A DNA stretch of 64,000 nucleotides. It comes from CAYZAW01 sp964476505. Its GTDB lineage: Bacteria; Bacillota; Clostridia; Christensenellales; CAG-138. Location of the stretch: contig CAYZAW010000004.1 in the NCBI GenBank assembly GCA_964476505.1, positions 6,001 to 70,000 on the forward strand, in the 5' to 3' direction. Made by a program: the position numbers and the translations under genes. This document shows, in pieces, positions 51,128 to 60,128 of the stretch (the first letter of the stretch is position 1; each line of letters begins with the position of its first letter). The notes beneath the pieces were generated by a model. The model saw only the letters and a list, made by a program, of their open reading frames with translations, made no database searches and was not told where the DNA came from.

Positions 51128-51892
51128 ATGATCAAGGGCTTGTACATTGCAGGTACGGGAATGCTTTCAGAGCGAAGCCGTATGGATGTGATCACAAACA
51201 ACATTGCCAATACGGATACGCTGGGTTATAAAAAGGACGCGCTTTTGACCCGTTCCTTCAAGGATATGCTTCTGGAGCGCATGAACGACCCCGAGCGCGG
51301 GGATCAAACGCCCAACGTGGGGCCGCTGAACACCGGCGTGTATGCGGATGAGCTTATCACCTCCTTTGACGCAGGCACTCCCGAGCAAACAGGGCTGACT
51401 ACCGACCTTTGCTTAGAGGGTAACGGGTTCTTCGTGGTGACCACCCCTGCGGGAGACCGTTACACTAGGGCCGGTAACTTCAGCGTAGATCAAAACGGCA
51501 AGCTGGTGGATGCTAACGGATACTTTGTACAGGGAGAGGGCGGCGCCGAGATTACCCTCACCGGTGAGGACTTTTCAGTAGACCTGAACGGCAGCATCAT
51601 AGACAACGCAACCGGTGCTTCCGCCGGCAAGCTGAATTTGGTGGAGTTCGAGAATGTAAACGGACTAAACAAAATCGGCAACAACCTGTTTACGGATGCC
51701 AGAAACGCAGAACCCAAAACAGCCGCCGCTACTACAGTGCGGCAGGGTGCGCTGGAAACCAGCAACGTAAACATCGCAACGGAAATGGTCAACATGATCA
51801 TTACCAACCGTGCCTATGAAAGCAATCAGCAGGCTGCCCGCATGATCGACAGCACGCTGGATAAGGCGGTCAACCAGATCGCCACGTTTTAA
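51128..51892 (+). CDS. flgF: Flagellar rod protein FlgF/FlgG family (FlhO-like)
   Basis: A 254-residue basal-body rod protein. N-terminal motif RMDVITNNIANTDTLGYKK, central LEGNGFFVVTTPAGDRYTRAG, C-terminal ETSNVNIATEMVNMIITNRAYESNQQ. The Bacillus-type pair flhO-flhP corresponds to flgF-flgG; order suggests this is FlgF, but the two paralogues are hard to separate by eye. Followed after 25 bp by the second member. Confidence 0.85.
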   Translation: MIKGLYIAGTGMLSERSRMDVITNNIANTDTLGYKKDALLTRSFKDMLLERMNDPERGDQTPNVGPLNTGVYADELITSFDAGTPEQTGLTTDLCLEGNGFFVVTTPAGDRYTRAGNFSVDQNGKLVDANGYFVQGEGGAEITLTGEDFSVDLNGSIIDNATGASAGKLNLVEFENVNGLNKIGNNLFTDARNAEPKTAAATTVRQGALETSNVNIATEMVNMIITNRAYESNQQAARMIDSTLDKAVNQIATF

Positions 51893-51917
51893 CCCGTAAG
51901 GGCAGGAAGGATCGTAC

Positions 51918-52724
51918 ATGCTGCAATCTAATTTTTCCGCAAAAAGTGCCATACTGGCGCAGCAGCAGCGGCTGGACGTAATTGCAAACAACATTGCAAA
52001 CCTCAGCACGGGCGGTTACAAATCGTCCCGTGTGGATTTTAAAGACATGGTGTATGAAACCATGCAGCGCAATCAAGCTCCGCAGGACGACCTAAACATG
52101 GAACGGGGCAGCGGCGTGCTTCTGGGCGCTACCACCAAGGATTTCCGTCCGGGCACCGCGCAGATGACAGGCGACCCATCGCACCTGATGCTATCCGGCG
52201 ACGGCTTCTTCACCGTACTGGACAAAAGCGGGCAAAAGGCCTACACCAGAAGCGGCGCTACGTTGCTCTCCGTAGAAGGGGCAGAAACCTATTTGGTAAA
52301 CGGAGACGGGAATTATTACGTCAGTGCCGGCGGGGAGAAGATCCGCATGACCGGTGCCGACTCCATGAAGAACGTGATCGTGAATACGGACGGCACGGTA
52401 TCGGTACGGCAAGTGATCCCGGCCACAGCTACCGCGCCCGCCTCCGAAACCATTGAGGTGCGGGGCAAGCTGGGCGTTGCGTCCTTTATAAACAGAAAAG
52501 GGCTTGATAACCGGGGCGGCAACCTGTATTATGCCTCCGCTGTCTCCGGCGAGGCAAAGGAAGACACTGCAACGGAAATACAGCAGGGCATGCTGGAAAG
52601 CTCCAATGTGGATATGGCAACGGAAATGACAAGGCTGATCAGAGCACAGCGTGCATTCTCCTTCGCTTCGCGGGCATTGACCACGGCGGACGAAATGGAC
52701 GGAAAGGCCAATCAGCTTCGATAA
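51918..52724 (+). CDS. flgG: Flagellar distal rod protein FlgG family (FlhP-like)
   Basis: A 268-residue rod protein paralogous to the preceding one. RLDVIANNIANLSTGGYKSS at the N-terminus, GDGFFTVLDKSGQKAYTRSG, and C-terminal ESSNVDMATEMTRLIRAQRA. It has a somewhat longer central insertion than the first copy. Assignment to FlgG rather than FlgF rests on gene order only. Confidence 0.83.
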   Translation: MLQSNFSAKSAILAQQQRLDVIANNIANLSTGGYKSSRVDFKDMVYETMQRNQAPQDDLNMERGSGVLLGATTKDFRPGTAQMTGDPSHLMLSGDGFFTVLDKSGQKAYTRSGATLLSVEGAETYLVNGDGNYYVSAGGEKIRMTGADSMKNVIVNTDGTVSVRQVIPATATAPASETIEVRGKLGVASFINRKGLDNRGGNLYYASAVSGEAKEDTATEIQQGMLESSNVDMATEMTRLIRAQRAFSFASRALTTADEMDGKANQLR

Positions 52725-52748
52725 GGATCGTATGGGGAGGAATGATAC

Positions 52749-53156
52749 ATGGCAGTAGCAAAATGTAAAAGCTGCGGGGTGCTTTTCCAGCAGATATCGG
52801 TACCGTTCTGCCCGGAATGCGCCTCAAAGATGGAGGACGAATACAAGATCGTGCGCGAGTATGTGTACGAGCATCCGTCGGCCACCATCGAGGAGGTCAC
52901 CACGGAAACGGGCGTTGAGGAATGGGAAATCATTTATTTCCTCAAGGATGAGCGGCTGAGTATTGTGAACGCAACGGGGCTTTTGCGCTGTGAGCAATGC
53001 GGTAAGCCCATCAAAAGCGGGCGTTTTTGCGAGGGTTGTATGAATTTGTTTGGCAGCAAGCTGAACGCCGGAATACAGCAGATGCAGGGAAGCTCCCAGC
53101 AGGGACTGCGGATGCACACCTACGGCAATAGCGGTTTACCAAAAAAAGACAAGTAA
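52749..53156 (+). CDS. yvyF: Flagellar operon zinc-ribbon protein (YvyF family)
   Basis: A 135-residue protein with two zinc-ribbon-like Cys pairs, KCKSCGVLF...FCPEC and RCEQCGKPIKSGRFCEGC. Between them lies a helix-turn-helix-like segment (HPSATIEEVTTETGV EEWEI). It matches the YvyF/TIGR03826 family that precedes flgM in Gram-positive flagellar clusters. Proposed to be regulatory; the mechanism is not established. Ribosome site GGGGAGG. Confidence 0.85.
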   Translation: MAVAKCKSCGVLFQQISVPFCPECASKMEDEYKIVREYVYEHPSATIEEVTTETGVEEWEIIYFLKDERLSIVNATGLLRCEQCGKPIKSGRFCEGCMNLFGSKLNAGIQQMQGSSQQGLRMHTYGNSGLPKKDK

Positions 53157-53180
53157 TCAAGGTGAAGGAGGAAGGCCACC

Positions 53181-53453
53181 ATGAGAATAGATGCAGTATA
53201 TTCTGTAGCAACGCAGTACAACAAGGTACAAAACACGCGCCGCCTGACAACGGAGCAGGTAAACGCTCCGCAGGATGCCATTGAGCTGTCGGATCAGGCA
53301 CGCCTGTTTTCCGATGTGCTGGCGGCAGCAAAAGCGCAGCAAAGCGAAACGGAAGCGGCGCATGCGGCAAAGACCGTACAGATCGCGGATCAGATCGAAA
53401 ACGGCAGCTATGAGGTTTCCGCAGAAGACCTGATCGGCAAGATCCTTATTTAA
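53181..53453 (+). CDS. flgM: Anti-sigma-28 factor FlgM
   Basis: A 90-residue protein that binds FliA until it is exported through the completed hook-basal body. The C-terminal sigma-binding region is clear: DAIELSDQARLFSDVLAAAK and IADQIENGSYEVSAEDLIGK. Ribosome site GAAGGAGG. It lies in the sigma-D unit, giving the usual feedback. Confidence 0.93.
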   Translation: MRIDAVYSVATQYNKVQNTRRLTTEQVNAPQDAIELSDQARLFSDVLAAAKAQQSETEAAHAAKTVQIADQIENGSYEVSAEDLIGKILI

Positions 53454-53474
53454 CGTACCTGAAAGGGGCAGCGT

Positions 53475-53978
53475 TTGGAACAGGACATGCAAACCATCAT
53501 CCGGATCATGCAGGCCCAGTACGAGGTATATGCGGCCTTGCTGGCGCTTGCCAAAAGCAAGCCGGCCATTCTGGATAAAAACGATATAGACGCTTTGCAG
53601 GAGCAGACCAAGCAGGAGGAAACACTGGTTTCCCGTGCGGTGGCGCTGGAGCAGGAGCGGCTGGAAGAAATGCGCAGGCTCGCCGCAGTACCTAAACGGG
53701 AGGCGGCAGAGTACACGCTGTCTGATCTGATCGCGCAGGCGGGAGATATGACCGCGTCCGCGCTTACCATTACGGGGGAACGGCTGGCGGATTGCTTAAA
53801 GCAGTTGAAGCTGCAAAATCATTTGAACCGTCAGCTGGTAGAAATGAACATGAATTTTACATCCTTCATGCTGGATACCATTACCCATCGAAACACGCCC
53901 TCCGGCGTGTACGGGGAAAGCGGCATCGAGCTGGAGGGACAGGATACGGGCTTTACATTGTTCAACAGCGAGGTGTAG
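53475..53978 (+). CDS. flgN: Flagellar export chaperone FlgN
   Basis: A 167-residue helical protein (FlgN/YvyG family) that escorts FlgK and FlgL. It starts at TTG behind GAAAGGGG, and is mostly alpha-helical with heptad-like Leu/Ala spacing (LKQLKLQNHLNRQLVEMNMN). It directly precedes flgK, its expected client. Confidence 0.85.
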   Translation: MEQDMQTIIRIMQAQYEVYAALLALAKSKPAILDKNDIDALQEQTKQEETLVSRAVALEQERLEEMRRLAAVPKREAAEYTLSDLIAQAGDMTASALTITGERLADCLKQLKLQNHLNRQLVEMNMNFTSFMLDTITHRNTPSGVYGESGIELEGQDTGFTLFNSEV

Positions 53979-54009
53979 CCCAAGCACATTGTGAACCGAA
54001 GGAGTAACT

Positions 54010-55710
54010 ATGCGCTCAACGTTTTATGGCCTTGAAGTGGCCCGCACCGGCCTTTATACGTCTCAAAACCAACTGAATTTGGTGGGGCATAACATTGCCA
54101 ACGCCGAAACAGAGGGCTATACCCGTGAGCGTTTAAATACGGCGGCAATTCCCGCAACCTTTGAAAACACCATGTTTGCCATCGACTTGGCATCAACGGC
54201 AGGCCGTGGCTCGGAGGCGCTTCGCGTAGAGCAGATCAGGGATGCGTTTTTAGACATGCAATTTCGTCAGGAAGGGCAGGAAACCGCATATTGGAGCATA
54301 CGGCAGGAGGAGTTTACCAAAATTGAATCCCTGTTCAACTCCGTATTGGCGGATGATACCTCTGAGGCCAGCATCTTCTCCGCGCTGGACGATTTCTATG
54401 TGGCGCTGTCGGACTTGGCGGCCAAGCCGGAATCCTCCGATATCCGCCTCAACCTACAGCAGGCGGGTGTTGCACTTACAGAATCCTTTAATTATGTATA
54501 CGAGCAGTTGGCGGAGCAGCACCAAAACGCCAACATCGCGGTTTCCGTTACGGTGGATGAAATCAATGACTATGCTTCCCAAATTGCAAACCTGAACCGT
54601 ATCATATACGGCTCCGAGCTTTCCGGCAGGGCGCAGGCCAACGATTTAAGAGACCAGCGAAACCTATTGATAGACGAATTGTCCAAGCTGACCACCATCG
54701 ACAGCTTTACCGACCCCTCCGGGCAATTGGTGGTAACGTTAGGCGGGCGCGCATTGGTAGACGGCGCGGATTCCTTCCGCATCACAGTGGACCCCAAGGG
54801 CATGAGAAACGCGCTGACCGGTGAGATGGATCAAAACAAAGTGGTCTGGGAGGACGCGCTGGGTGAGCCGGGTACACAGCAGCGGGATCAGATCGTGGTA
54901 TTAGGCGGCGAACTCAAGGCCTATTTGGATGTTCGCGACGGCGTATCCGTAGAGACCGCGGGTGTACCATCCGTGGTGAATATGCTTGACGAGATCGCTA
55001 GAAAGATCGCCTCCGAGGTCAACGAGGTACACCGGCAAGGCTATACCATGCCCTACACCAAGGCGGATGCGCTGGAGTACGACCTGTCGCAGATACACAT
55101 AATGAATAGTGGCAAAGCCGTTCAAAACGTGGACGGCAGTTATGCCTATATAGATGATGCGGCGATCGCGGCGATGTTGGAGACTTCACCGAATGGTACG
55201 GATTACTACAAATCCATGCAGGGCATCGACTTCTTTGCATGCGGCTCCAAAGGAGATTACAGCGAGGTAACGGCGGCCAACTTCAGCCTATCCGACGCGG
55301 TGCTGGGCAATGTGTACATGATCGCCGCCTCCAGCACGCCGGTATTGGTTACCCAAGTAAACGGTACAAACGAATATAAGGGCAATGCGGCAAACCTGTC
55401 CAGCGTCCTTGCCCTGTTCGATAAGAAGGATGCCATCGGCAACCCGGATAATTTTGAGAGTAAGCTCAAGGAAGTATTCGTGAACGTGGGTACGGAAATG
55501 TCCCACATCAACACCATGAAGAGTGCGCAGGACGTGCGCCTTGCCGCTATTGACGGGCAGAGAAAATCCATTTCCTCTGTTTCCTTGGACGAGGAATTGA
55601 CCAACATGGTGAAATTCACGCACGCATACAACGCGTCGGCAAGAATCCTCACCGCGATCGATGACGAGCTGGATACCCTCATCAATAAGATGGGCACCGT
55701 AGGCAGATAG
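54010..55710 (+). CDS. flgK: Flagellar hook-associated protein FlgK (HAP1)
   Basis: A 566-residue junction protein between hook and filament. N-terminal TFYGLEVARTGLYTSQNQL and NIANAETEGYTRERL. The C-terminus has SISSVSLDEELTNMVKFTHAYNASARILTA. Full length. The following flgL starts 15 bp later. No flagellin, fliD or fliS gene is found in this cluster. Confidence 0.96.
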   Translation: MRSTFYGLEVARTGLYTSQNQLNLVGHNIANAETEGYTRERLNTAAIPATFENTMFAIDLASTAGRGSEALRVEQIRDAFLDMQFRQEGQETAYWSIRQEEFTKIESLFNSVLADDTSEASIFSALDDFYVALSDLAAKPESSDIRLNLQQAGVALTESFNYVYEQLAEQHQNANIAVSVTVDEINDYASQIANLNRIIYGSELSGRAQANDLRDQRNLLIDELSKLTTIDSFTDPSGQLVVTLGGRALVDGADSFRITVDPKGMRNALTGEMDQNKVVWEDALGEPGTQQRDQIVVLGGELKAYLDVRDGVSVETAGVPSVVNMLDEIARKIASEVNEVHRQGYTMPYTKADALEYDLSQIHIMNSGKAVQNVDGSYAYIDDAAIAAMLETSPNGTDYYKSMQGIDFFACGSKGDYSEVTAANFSLSDAVLGNVYMIAASSTPVLVTQVNGTNEYKGNAANLSSVLALFDKKDAIGNPDNFESKLKEVFVNVGTEMSHINTMKSAQDVRLAAIDGQRKSISSVSLDEELTNMVKFTHAYNASARILTAIDDELDTLINKMGTVGR

Positions 55711-55725
55711 GAAGGAGCGTAACCC

Positions 55726-56679
55726 ATGCGCATTACCAACGGAATGATCACGGATAAGTTCATTACAAATATGCAAAATGGCTTAAAAAACATGGATTAT
55801 TACTCCGACCAGCTTTCCTCGGGGCATAAATTAACGCGCATTTCCGACGACCCGGTGGCTGTTATGAATTCCATTACCGCAAGACGCCGTATCGTGCGCT
55901 ACGAAATGTTCCAGGACAATCTGGATACAGCCTCCAGCTGGGTCTATCAAACAGATACCTGCCTACAGGAATTGAGCGGCAAGGTCACCACCATTTACGA
56001 AAACCTTATCAACGCCGCGTCGGATATCAACAATCTGGATGATCAAGAAAATTTTGCGTCCCTGATGCGGCAGTACCGGGACAGCCTGATGGAAACGCTG
56101 AACACCTCTGTGGGCGGGCAGCATCTGTTTGCCGGGTACAACACCACCAACGCGCCCTTCACGAAGGACGCAGCAGGCAAGGTGCTGTATAACGGCTTAG
56201 ATCTAACGAATATCACCGATACGGCCAATGAGCAGGCTATCGAAACAGAAAAAGCGCAGGCCATGACGTTGGAGGTAGGCTACGCCTTGCAAATGGATAT
56301 CAGCCTTAACGGAATCGAGGTCGTAGGCGAGGGAGATAACAACCTGTTTAAAGTTATGGACGATATTATCACCTGCCTTGAAAGCGGCGAGGAGAATATC
56401 GCGGAAGATCTTGGCGGCCATATCAAGGATTTGCAGAACTGCCATACAAAGATCACCACCTGCCTGGTGGAATCGGGCGCAATGCAAACGAAAATTACAA
56501 CGTTGAAAAATCGTTACGCGGAGGATATTATAAATTATAACGAGGTGCGGTCAAACATAGAGGATATTGACTATGCGGAAGCCGTTATGAACTTTAAAAT
56601 GAAGGAATCGGTTTATCAGGCAACGCTGGCTGTGGGCGCGAATATCATTCAGCCCACATTGCTGGATTTCCTGCGGTAA
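55726..56679 (+). CDS. flgL: Flagellar hook-associated protein FlgL (HAP3)
   Basis: A 317-residue flagellin-like junction protein. N-terminal MRITNGMITDKFITNMQNGL and YSDQLSSGHKLTRISDDPV. A central block VGGQHLFAGYNTTNAPFT. The C-terminus ends MKESVYQATLAVGANIIQP. It is the second client of FlgN. A ribosome site GGAAGGAG precedes the ATG. Confidence 0.96.
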   Translation: MRITNGMITDKFITNMQNGLKNMDYYSDQLSSGHKLTRISDDPVAVMNSITARRRIVRYEMFQDNLDTASSWVYQTDTCLQELSGKVTTIYENLINAASDINNLDDQENFASLMRQYRDSLMETLNTSVGGQHLFAGYNTTNAPFTKDAAGKVLYNGLDLTNITDTANEQAIETEKAQAMTLEVGYALQMDISLNGIEVVGEGDNNLFKVMDDIITCLESGEENIAEDLGGHIKDLQNCHTKITTCLVESGAMQTKITTLKNRYAEDIINYNEVRSNIEDIDYAEAVMNFKMKESVYQATLAVGANIIQPTLLDFLR

Positions 56680-56748
56680 CGCTCCTTCATGGCATAGGCT
56701 AGGACAGCCTGCTGCCACAGATGCTGCATGAATTGGAGATGAATCAAG

Positions 56749-57357
56749 ATGAGGATTCGAAGCTCGCTACCATCGCTGGAGATTCACACGACCCCTGCCG
56801 CCATCGAGATCAGGAATCATCCCGTGCGGCTAAAAATCAGAAGCGAGCCTGCACGTATGCAGGTAACGCGCACGCGTCCGCAGTTCCGGGTCAACTGGGA
56901 CAAAATGCGCTCCAACACCGGCACCAGAAGCCGCACCTACCAGCAGCGCTATGAGCAGCAGTTGGCAAGGCAGCAGCTAAAAGAAAGTATTGCCAATGCC
57001 AATGCCTCATTGGAAATGCTTTCCGCCGCGGAGATGGGCTCCATCGGCGTCGGAAGCATGGGCGGCGGTTCAAATATGAGCCAGATCAGCAAGCAAAACG
57101 ACGTTTCCCAGCCCACCCTTTCGGTGGTGGATGCCGGCATGCCGGAGATCGAATGGGAAAACGGCGATCTAGAGATCGGCTGGGTGCCGCATTCGCTGAA
57201 AATGAGCTGGGAGGGCAACTTCAAGCCGGAGATCACCGTGACCCCGCATTCCGTGGAGATTCGCCTGATCAACGGCGAGACCATCCGCGTGCAGGAAAAC
57301 GAGGCGCGCGCCATCGAAATGCGCGGCGAGGGAAAAAAAGTAGATACCAACGTTTAA
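56749..57357 (+). CDS. DUF6470 (YviE-like) flagellar-cluster protein
   Basis: A 202-residue protein. The start LPSLEIHTTPAAIEIRNHP and repeated beta-like phrases (PVRLKIRSEPARMQV, RPQFRVNW) match the YviE/DUF6470 family between flgL and fliW in Gram-positive clusters. The middle is helical with Gly/Met-rich sequence, and the C-terminal third again has beta-like repeats (WVPHSLKMSWEGNFKPEI, TVTPHSVEIRLINGETI). No enzyme motif. Function unknown. Confidence 0.82.
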   Translation: MRIRSSLPSLEIHTTPAAIEIRNHPVRLKIRSEPARMQVTRTRPQFRVNWDKMRSNTGTRSRTYQQRYEQQLARQQLKESIANANASLEMLSAAEMGSIGVGSMGGGSNMSQISKQNDVSQPTLSVVDAGMPEIEWENGDLEIGWVPHSLKMSWEGNFKPEITVTPHSVEIRLINGETIRVQENEARAIEMRGEGKKVDTNV

Positions 57358-57415
57358 GCGCGGCACAGCCGCTTCGATTTTCATATGAAATCAACCGGAA
57401 TGAGGTAGCAGCATC

Positions 57416-57919
57416 ATGGATATTATGACAACCCGCTTTGGCCCGGCACAGATCGATCCCAAAAGCATCCTGCATTTTAAGTACGGCCTCTTAGGTTTTG
57501 AGGAGCTCAAGCGCTATGCGGTGATCGCCTGTGACGCAACCGAGCCCATCCAATGGCTGCAGGCGCTGGACGATCCCGACGTGTCGCTGCCCATCATCAA
57601 TCCCTTCATCATCGTACCGGATTACCGGGTAGACGTGGACGGCTCGGAGCTGATGAGCATCGGCCTTCCCAATGAGGAGGATATCCTCATGGTCAACGTG
57701 ATGGTCGTGCCGGAGGACATCAAAAAAACCACCATCAACCTCTGTGCGCCCATTCTGGTAAACATCAAGAACAACGAAGCGCGCCAGATCGTGATGGAAA
57801 GCGATCAGGAAAATGCCATCCGCTTCCCTGCGTTCGCTGCGCTGGCGGAGTATTACCAGACGCAGGAGGCGCTGGGGAAGGAGAGTGGCGAGCATGCTGG
57901 TTCTGACGCGAAAGCTTAA
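57416..57919 (+). CDS. fliW: Flagellar assembly factor FliW
   Basis: A 167-residue protein that antagonises CsrA and binds flagellin, coupling filament assembly to translation. FliW segments: FGPAQIDPKSILHFKYGLLGF, WLQALDDPDVSLPIINPF, INLCAPILVNIKNNEARQI. It overlaps csrA by 26 bp, as is usual for this pair. Confidence 0.95.
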   Translation: MDIMTTRFGPAQIDPKSILHFKYGLLGFEELKRYAVIACDATEPIQWLQALDDPDVSLPIINPFIIVPDYRVDVDGSELMSIGLPNEEDILMVNVMVVPEDIKKTTINLCAPILVNIKNNEARQIVMESDQENAIRFPAFAALAEYYQTQEALGKESGEHAGSDAKA

Positions 57920-58130
57920 CGAAAGCATCATCATTGGCTCCGATGTAACCATCACCGTGCTTTCCGTGGGAAGCGACAAGGTGCGCATCGGCATCGACGC
58001 ACCCCAGTCTGTAAAGATCGTACGGGGCGAAACGGTGGATGAGGCAAGAAGCCAGAACAAGGTGTCTGTATCCGCCTCTATGAATATTGCCCAACTGGTG
58101 CAAAACGCCATGAAGGACGAAGAAAAATAA
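57894..58130 (+). CDS. csrA: Carbon storage regulator / translational repressor CsrA
   Basis: A 78-residue RNA-binding protein. MLVLTRKLNESIIIG at the N-terminus and VRIGIDAPQSVKIVRGETVD in the core are diagnostic. In Gram-positives it represses flagellin translation and is released by FliW. The start is the ATG inside the fliW end, behind AAGGAG; a longer in-frame start is rejected because CsrA begins MLVL. Confidence 0.96.
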   Translation: MLVLTRKLNESIIIGSDVTITVLSVGSDKVRIGIDAPQSVKIVRGETVDEARSQNKVSVSASMNIAQLVQNAMKDEEK

Positions 58131-58144
58131 AGGATCACAGCAAA

Positions 58145-58173
58145 AACGGCCTGCTCCGTAAGCGGGTCGTTTT
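58145..58173 (+). terminator. Terminator after csrA
   Basis: An 11-bp stem with two wobbles (AACGGCCTGCT with AGCGGGTCGTT), a 5-base loop and a short T run. It is followed at once by copy 2 of the dispersed repeat. Confidence 0.7.
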
Positions 58174-58178
58174 AATTT

Positions 58179-58250
58179 CCGCCGGGATGTTTCCCGGCAA
58201 AACGGGGTCTGGGGATGTATCACCAGCGGGGTTTGGGGCGGAGCCCCATT
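58179..58250 (-). repeat. Dispersed hairpin repeat, copy 2 (inverted relative to copy 1)
   Basis: Read on the minus strand it opens AATGGGGCTCCGCCCC, then CCCCGCTGG, then CCCCAGACCCC, and ends near CCCGGCGG. It aligns along its whole length with 31122-31193. The hairpins are GGGGC-TCC-GCCCC, a CTGG...CCAG stem with one mismatch, and CCGGGA...TCCCGG. It starts 4 bp after the M20 gene stop and lies just after the csrA terminator, again between convergent genes. Confidence 0.85.
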
Positions 58251-58254
58251 ATAA

Positions 58255-59400
58255 TCATTGCGTGAAGCCGAGCACCCGGCAATATGCCTCCAAGCCGTAC
58301 AGAAGCGCGCTTTCGTCAAAGTTGAAATGTGCGTTGTGCAGCGGCGGAAAGCCAGTATGCTCCCCAACGCCCACGAAGAAGAACATACCGGGTACATGCC
58401 GCTGATAGGAGGAGAAATCCTCGCCGATCATCAAATGCTGCATGGACTCGATGTCGGCCTTCACCAGCCTTTCAAACTCCCGGCACATCTCCGGCGGGTT
58501 CTCCACGCCGTAATAATGCTGCACCTCGCTAAGCTCGGTGGTAATGCCCGTGGCAAGCTCAAAGCCCTTGAGGATCTCACTGATTCGGGTAAAGATATAG
58601 TCGTGCATGGTATCGGTCAGCACACGCAGCGTGCCATTTAGCACAACTTTATCGCAGATGATGTTTCGCGCTTCGCCGCCCTGGATTTTCCCGATGGTCA
58701 ACACCACCGGTTCGTCCGGATTGGTGGAGCGGGATACCACCGTTTGCAGCATGGAGATCAATTCTGCCGCCGCCACGACCGCGTCTATTCCCATATCCGG
58801 CTTGGCACCGTGGGCGGACTTGCCCCGCACCGTTAGATCGAACCCGCAGGACTGCGCCATGAATACGCCCCGGCGGATGCCCAAGCGGCCTTTTTTGAGT
58901 TCCGGCCAAACATGCAGCCCGTATAACCGGTCGATTTGCGGGTTTTCCAGCGCTCCGCCTTCTATCATGCGTTCCGCGCCGCTTCCACCCTCCTCGGCGG
59001 GCTGAAAGAGTACCACGATGTTGTTTTTTAGCTTATCACGGTTTTCGTGCACCAGCTTGCAAAGCACAAGCGCAACGGTGGTATGCCCGTCGTGCCCGCA
59101 GGCGTGCATGCAGCCCGGATGCGTGGAGGCAAAGGGGAGCTCCGTCCATTCCTCGATGGGCAGCGCGTCGATATCCGCCCGAAAGCCAATGGTGTCCGTT
59201 GGGTTTTTAGCATAAAACACTGCCTTTACGCCGGTTCCCGCAATGGGCTGCAAAACGTCCGGCTGCAAGGGCGTTAAGTATTGCATGATGTACGCTTGGG
59301 TTTGATGCTCATGAAAGGCGATCTCCGGAATGCGGTGCAAATCCCGCCGTACGCGGGTGCATTCCTCTAAATTTGCCTGTACAAGAGGCGAAAGCTTCAT
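58255..59400 (-). CDS. M20-family amidohydrolase (M20D type)
   Basis: A 381-residue metallohydrolase of the hippurate hydrolase / N-acyl-amino acid amidohydrolase group. Metal and catalytic motifs are intact: FRADIDALPI, GCMHACGHDGHTT, LFQPAEEGGSGAERM, and a C-terminal IGEDFSSYQ and PLHNAHFNFDE. The dimerisation domain has TVRGKSAHGAKPD. Start at MKLSPLVQAN behind AAAGGATCC; longer starts are not conserved. Likely hydrolyses an N-acyl amino acid or peptide amide; substrate unknown. Confidence 0.92.
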   Translation of the reverse strand: MKLSPLVQANLEECTRVRRDLHRIPEIAFHEHQTQAYIMQYLTPLQPDVLQPIAGTGVKAVFYAKNPTDTIGFRADIDALPIEEWTELPFASTHPGCMHACGHDGHTTVALVLCKLVHENRDKLKNNIVVLFQPAEEGGSGAERMIEGGALENPQIDRLYGLHVWPELKKGRLGIRRGVFMAQSCGFDLTVRGKSAHGAKPDMGIDAVVAAAELISMLQTVVSRSTNPDEPVVLTIGKIQGGEARNIICDKVVLNGTLRVLTDTMHDYIFTRISEILKGFELATGITTELSEVQHYYGVENPPEMCREFERLVKADIESMQHLMIGEDFSSYQRHVPGMFFFVGVGEHTGFPPLHNAHFNFDESALLYGLEAYCRVLGFTQ

Positions 59401-59532
59401 GGCGGATCCTTTCTGTCGCAGTTTTTCACGGGTTGATACTGTAAGCATATCAGCTACGATATCTTGCGTCAAATCGTGATACAGAATACCAGATATATCG
59501 TTTATAAACCGAAAAAAAGCGTGAGAAACCTA

Positions 59533-59600
59533 TTGACACGGCAAATTGCGAATGGTACAATACCGTGTTATTGACAATTCGCCTGTTTTTCGGTTATGAT
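59533..59600 (+). promoter_or_regulatory. Tandem sigma-A promoters of carD
   Basis: P1: TTGACA (59533-59538), 17 bp, TACAAT (59556-59561). P2: TTGACA (59571-59576), 18 bp, TATGAT (59595-59600). P2 lies about 35 bp before the carD start codon. The rest of the 233-bp gap shows no gene. Confidence 0.82.
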
Positions 59601-59633
59601 ATATGCATATGCCGTAAGAAGGGAGGCAGGCGA

Positions 59634-60104
59634 ATGTTTCAAATTGGCGATAGCGTATATTATCCTATGCATGGCGTGGGCATAATCGAAGCCATCGAAG
59701 AGCAAAAGGTATTGGGCGAAACGGCGCAGTATTATATGCTTCGTTTTGTGATTGGCCGCATGACGGCTATGGTACCCGTAGCGTCGGCGGAGCATGTAGG
59801 CCTGCGTCCGGTGATAGGAACGGCAGAGTGCGATAACGTAATTCGCTACCTGCAGGAGGAAACCTGCGAGGAAAGCGACAGCTGGAACCAACGCTATCGC
59901 GATAATCTGGACAAGCTCCGTCAGGGCGAGGTCTATGGCGTGGCGGACGTTGTCAAATGCCTGATCAAACGCGATCGCGACCGCGGCTTATCCGCGGGCG
60001 AGCGTAAAATGTATTTAACGGCGCGACAGGTATTATTAGCCGAACTGATCGCGGCGAGCGGAAAGGAGGAAAGCGATTTTATCGAACTGATAGGCGGCAA
60101 ATAA
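59634..60104 (+). CDS. carD: CarD-family transcription regulator
   Basis: A 156-residue protein. The N-terminal CarD/TRCF RNA-polymerase-interaction domain reads MFQIGDSVYYPMHGVGIIEAI. The C-terminal helical domain binds upstream-fork DNA (GLSAGERKMYLTARQVLLAEL). CarD stabilises open promoter complexes via the RpoB beta-1 lobe; rpoB is encoded 1.4 kb downstream. Start behind GGGAGGCAGG. Strong tandem promoters suggest high constitutive expression. Confidence 0.93.
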   Translation: MFQIGDSVYYPMHGVGIIEAIEEQKVLGETAQYYMLRFVIGRMTAMVPVASAEHVGLRPVIGTAECDNVIRYLQEETCEESDSWNQRYRDNLDKLRQGEVYGVADVVKCLIKRDRDRGLSAGERKMYLTARQVLLAELIAASGKEESDFIELIGGK

Positions 60105-60128
60105 TTTCATAATGAGGTGAATGGATAC

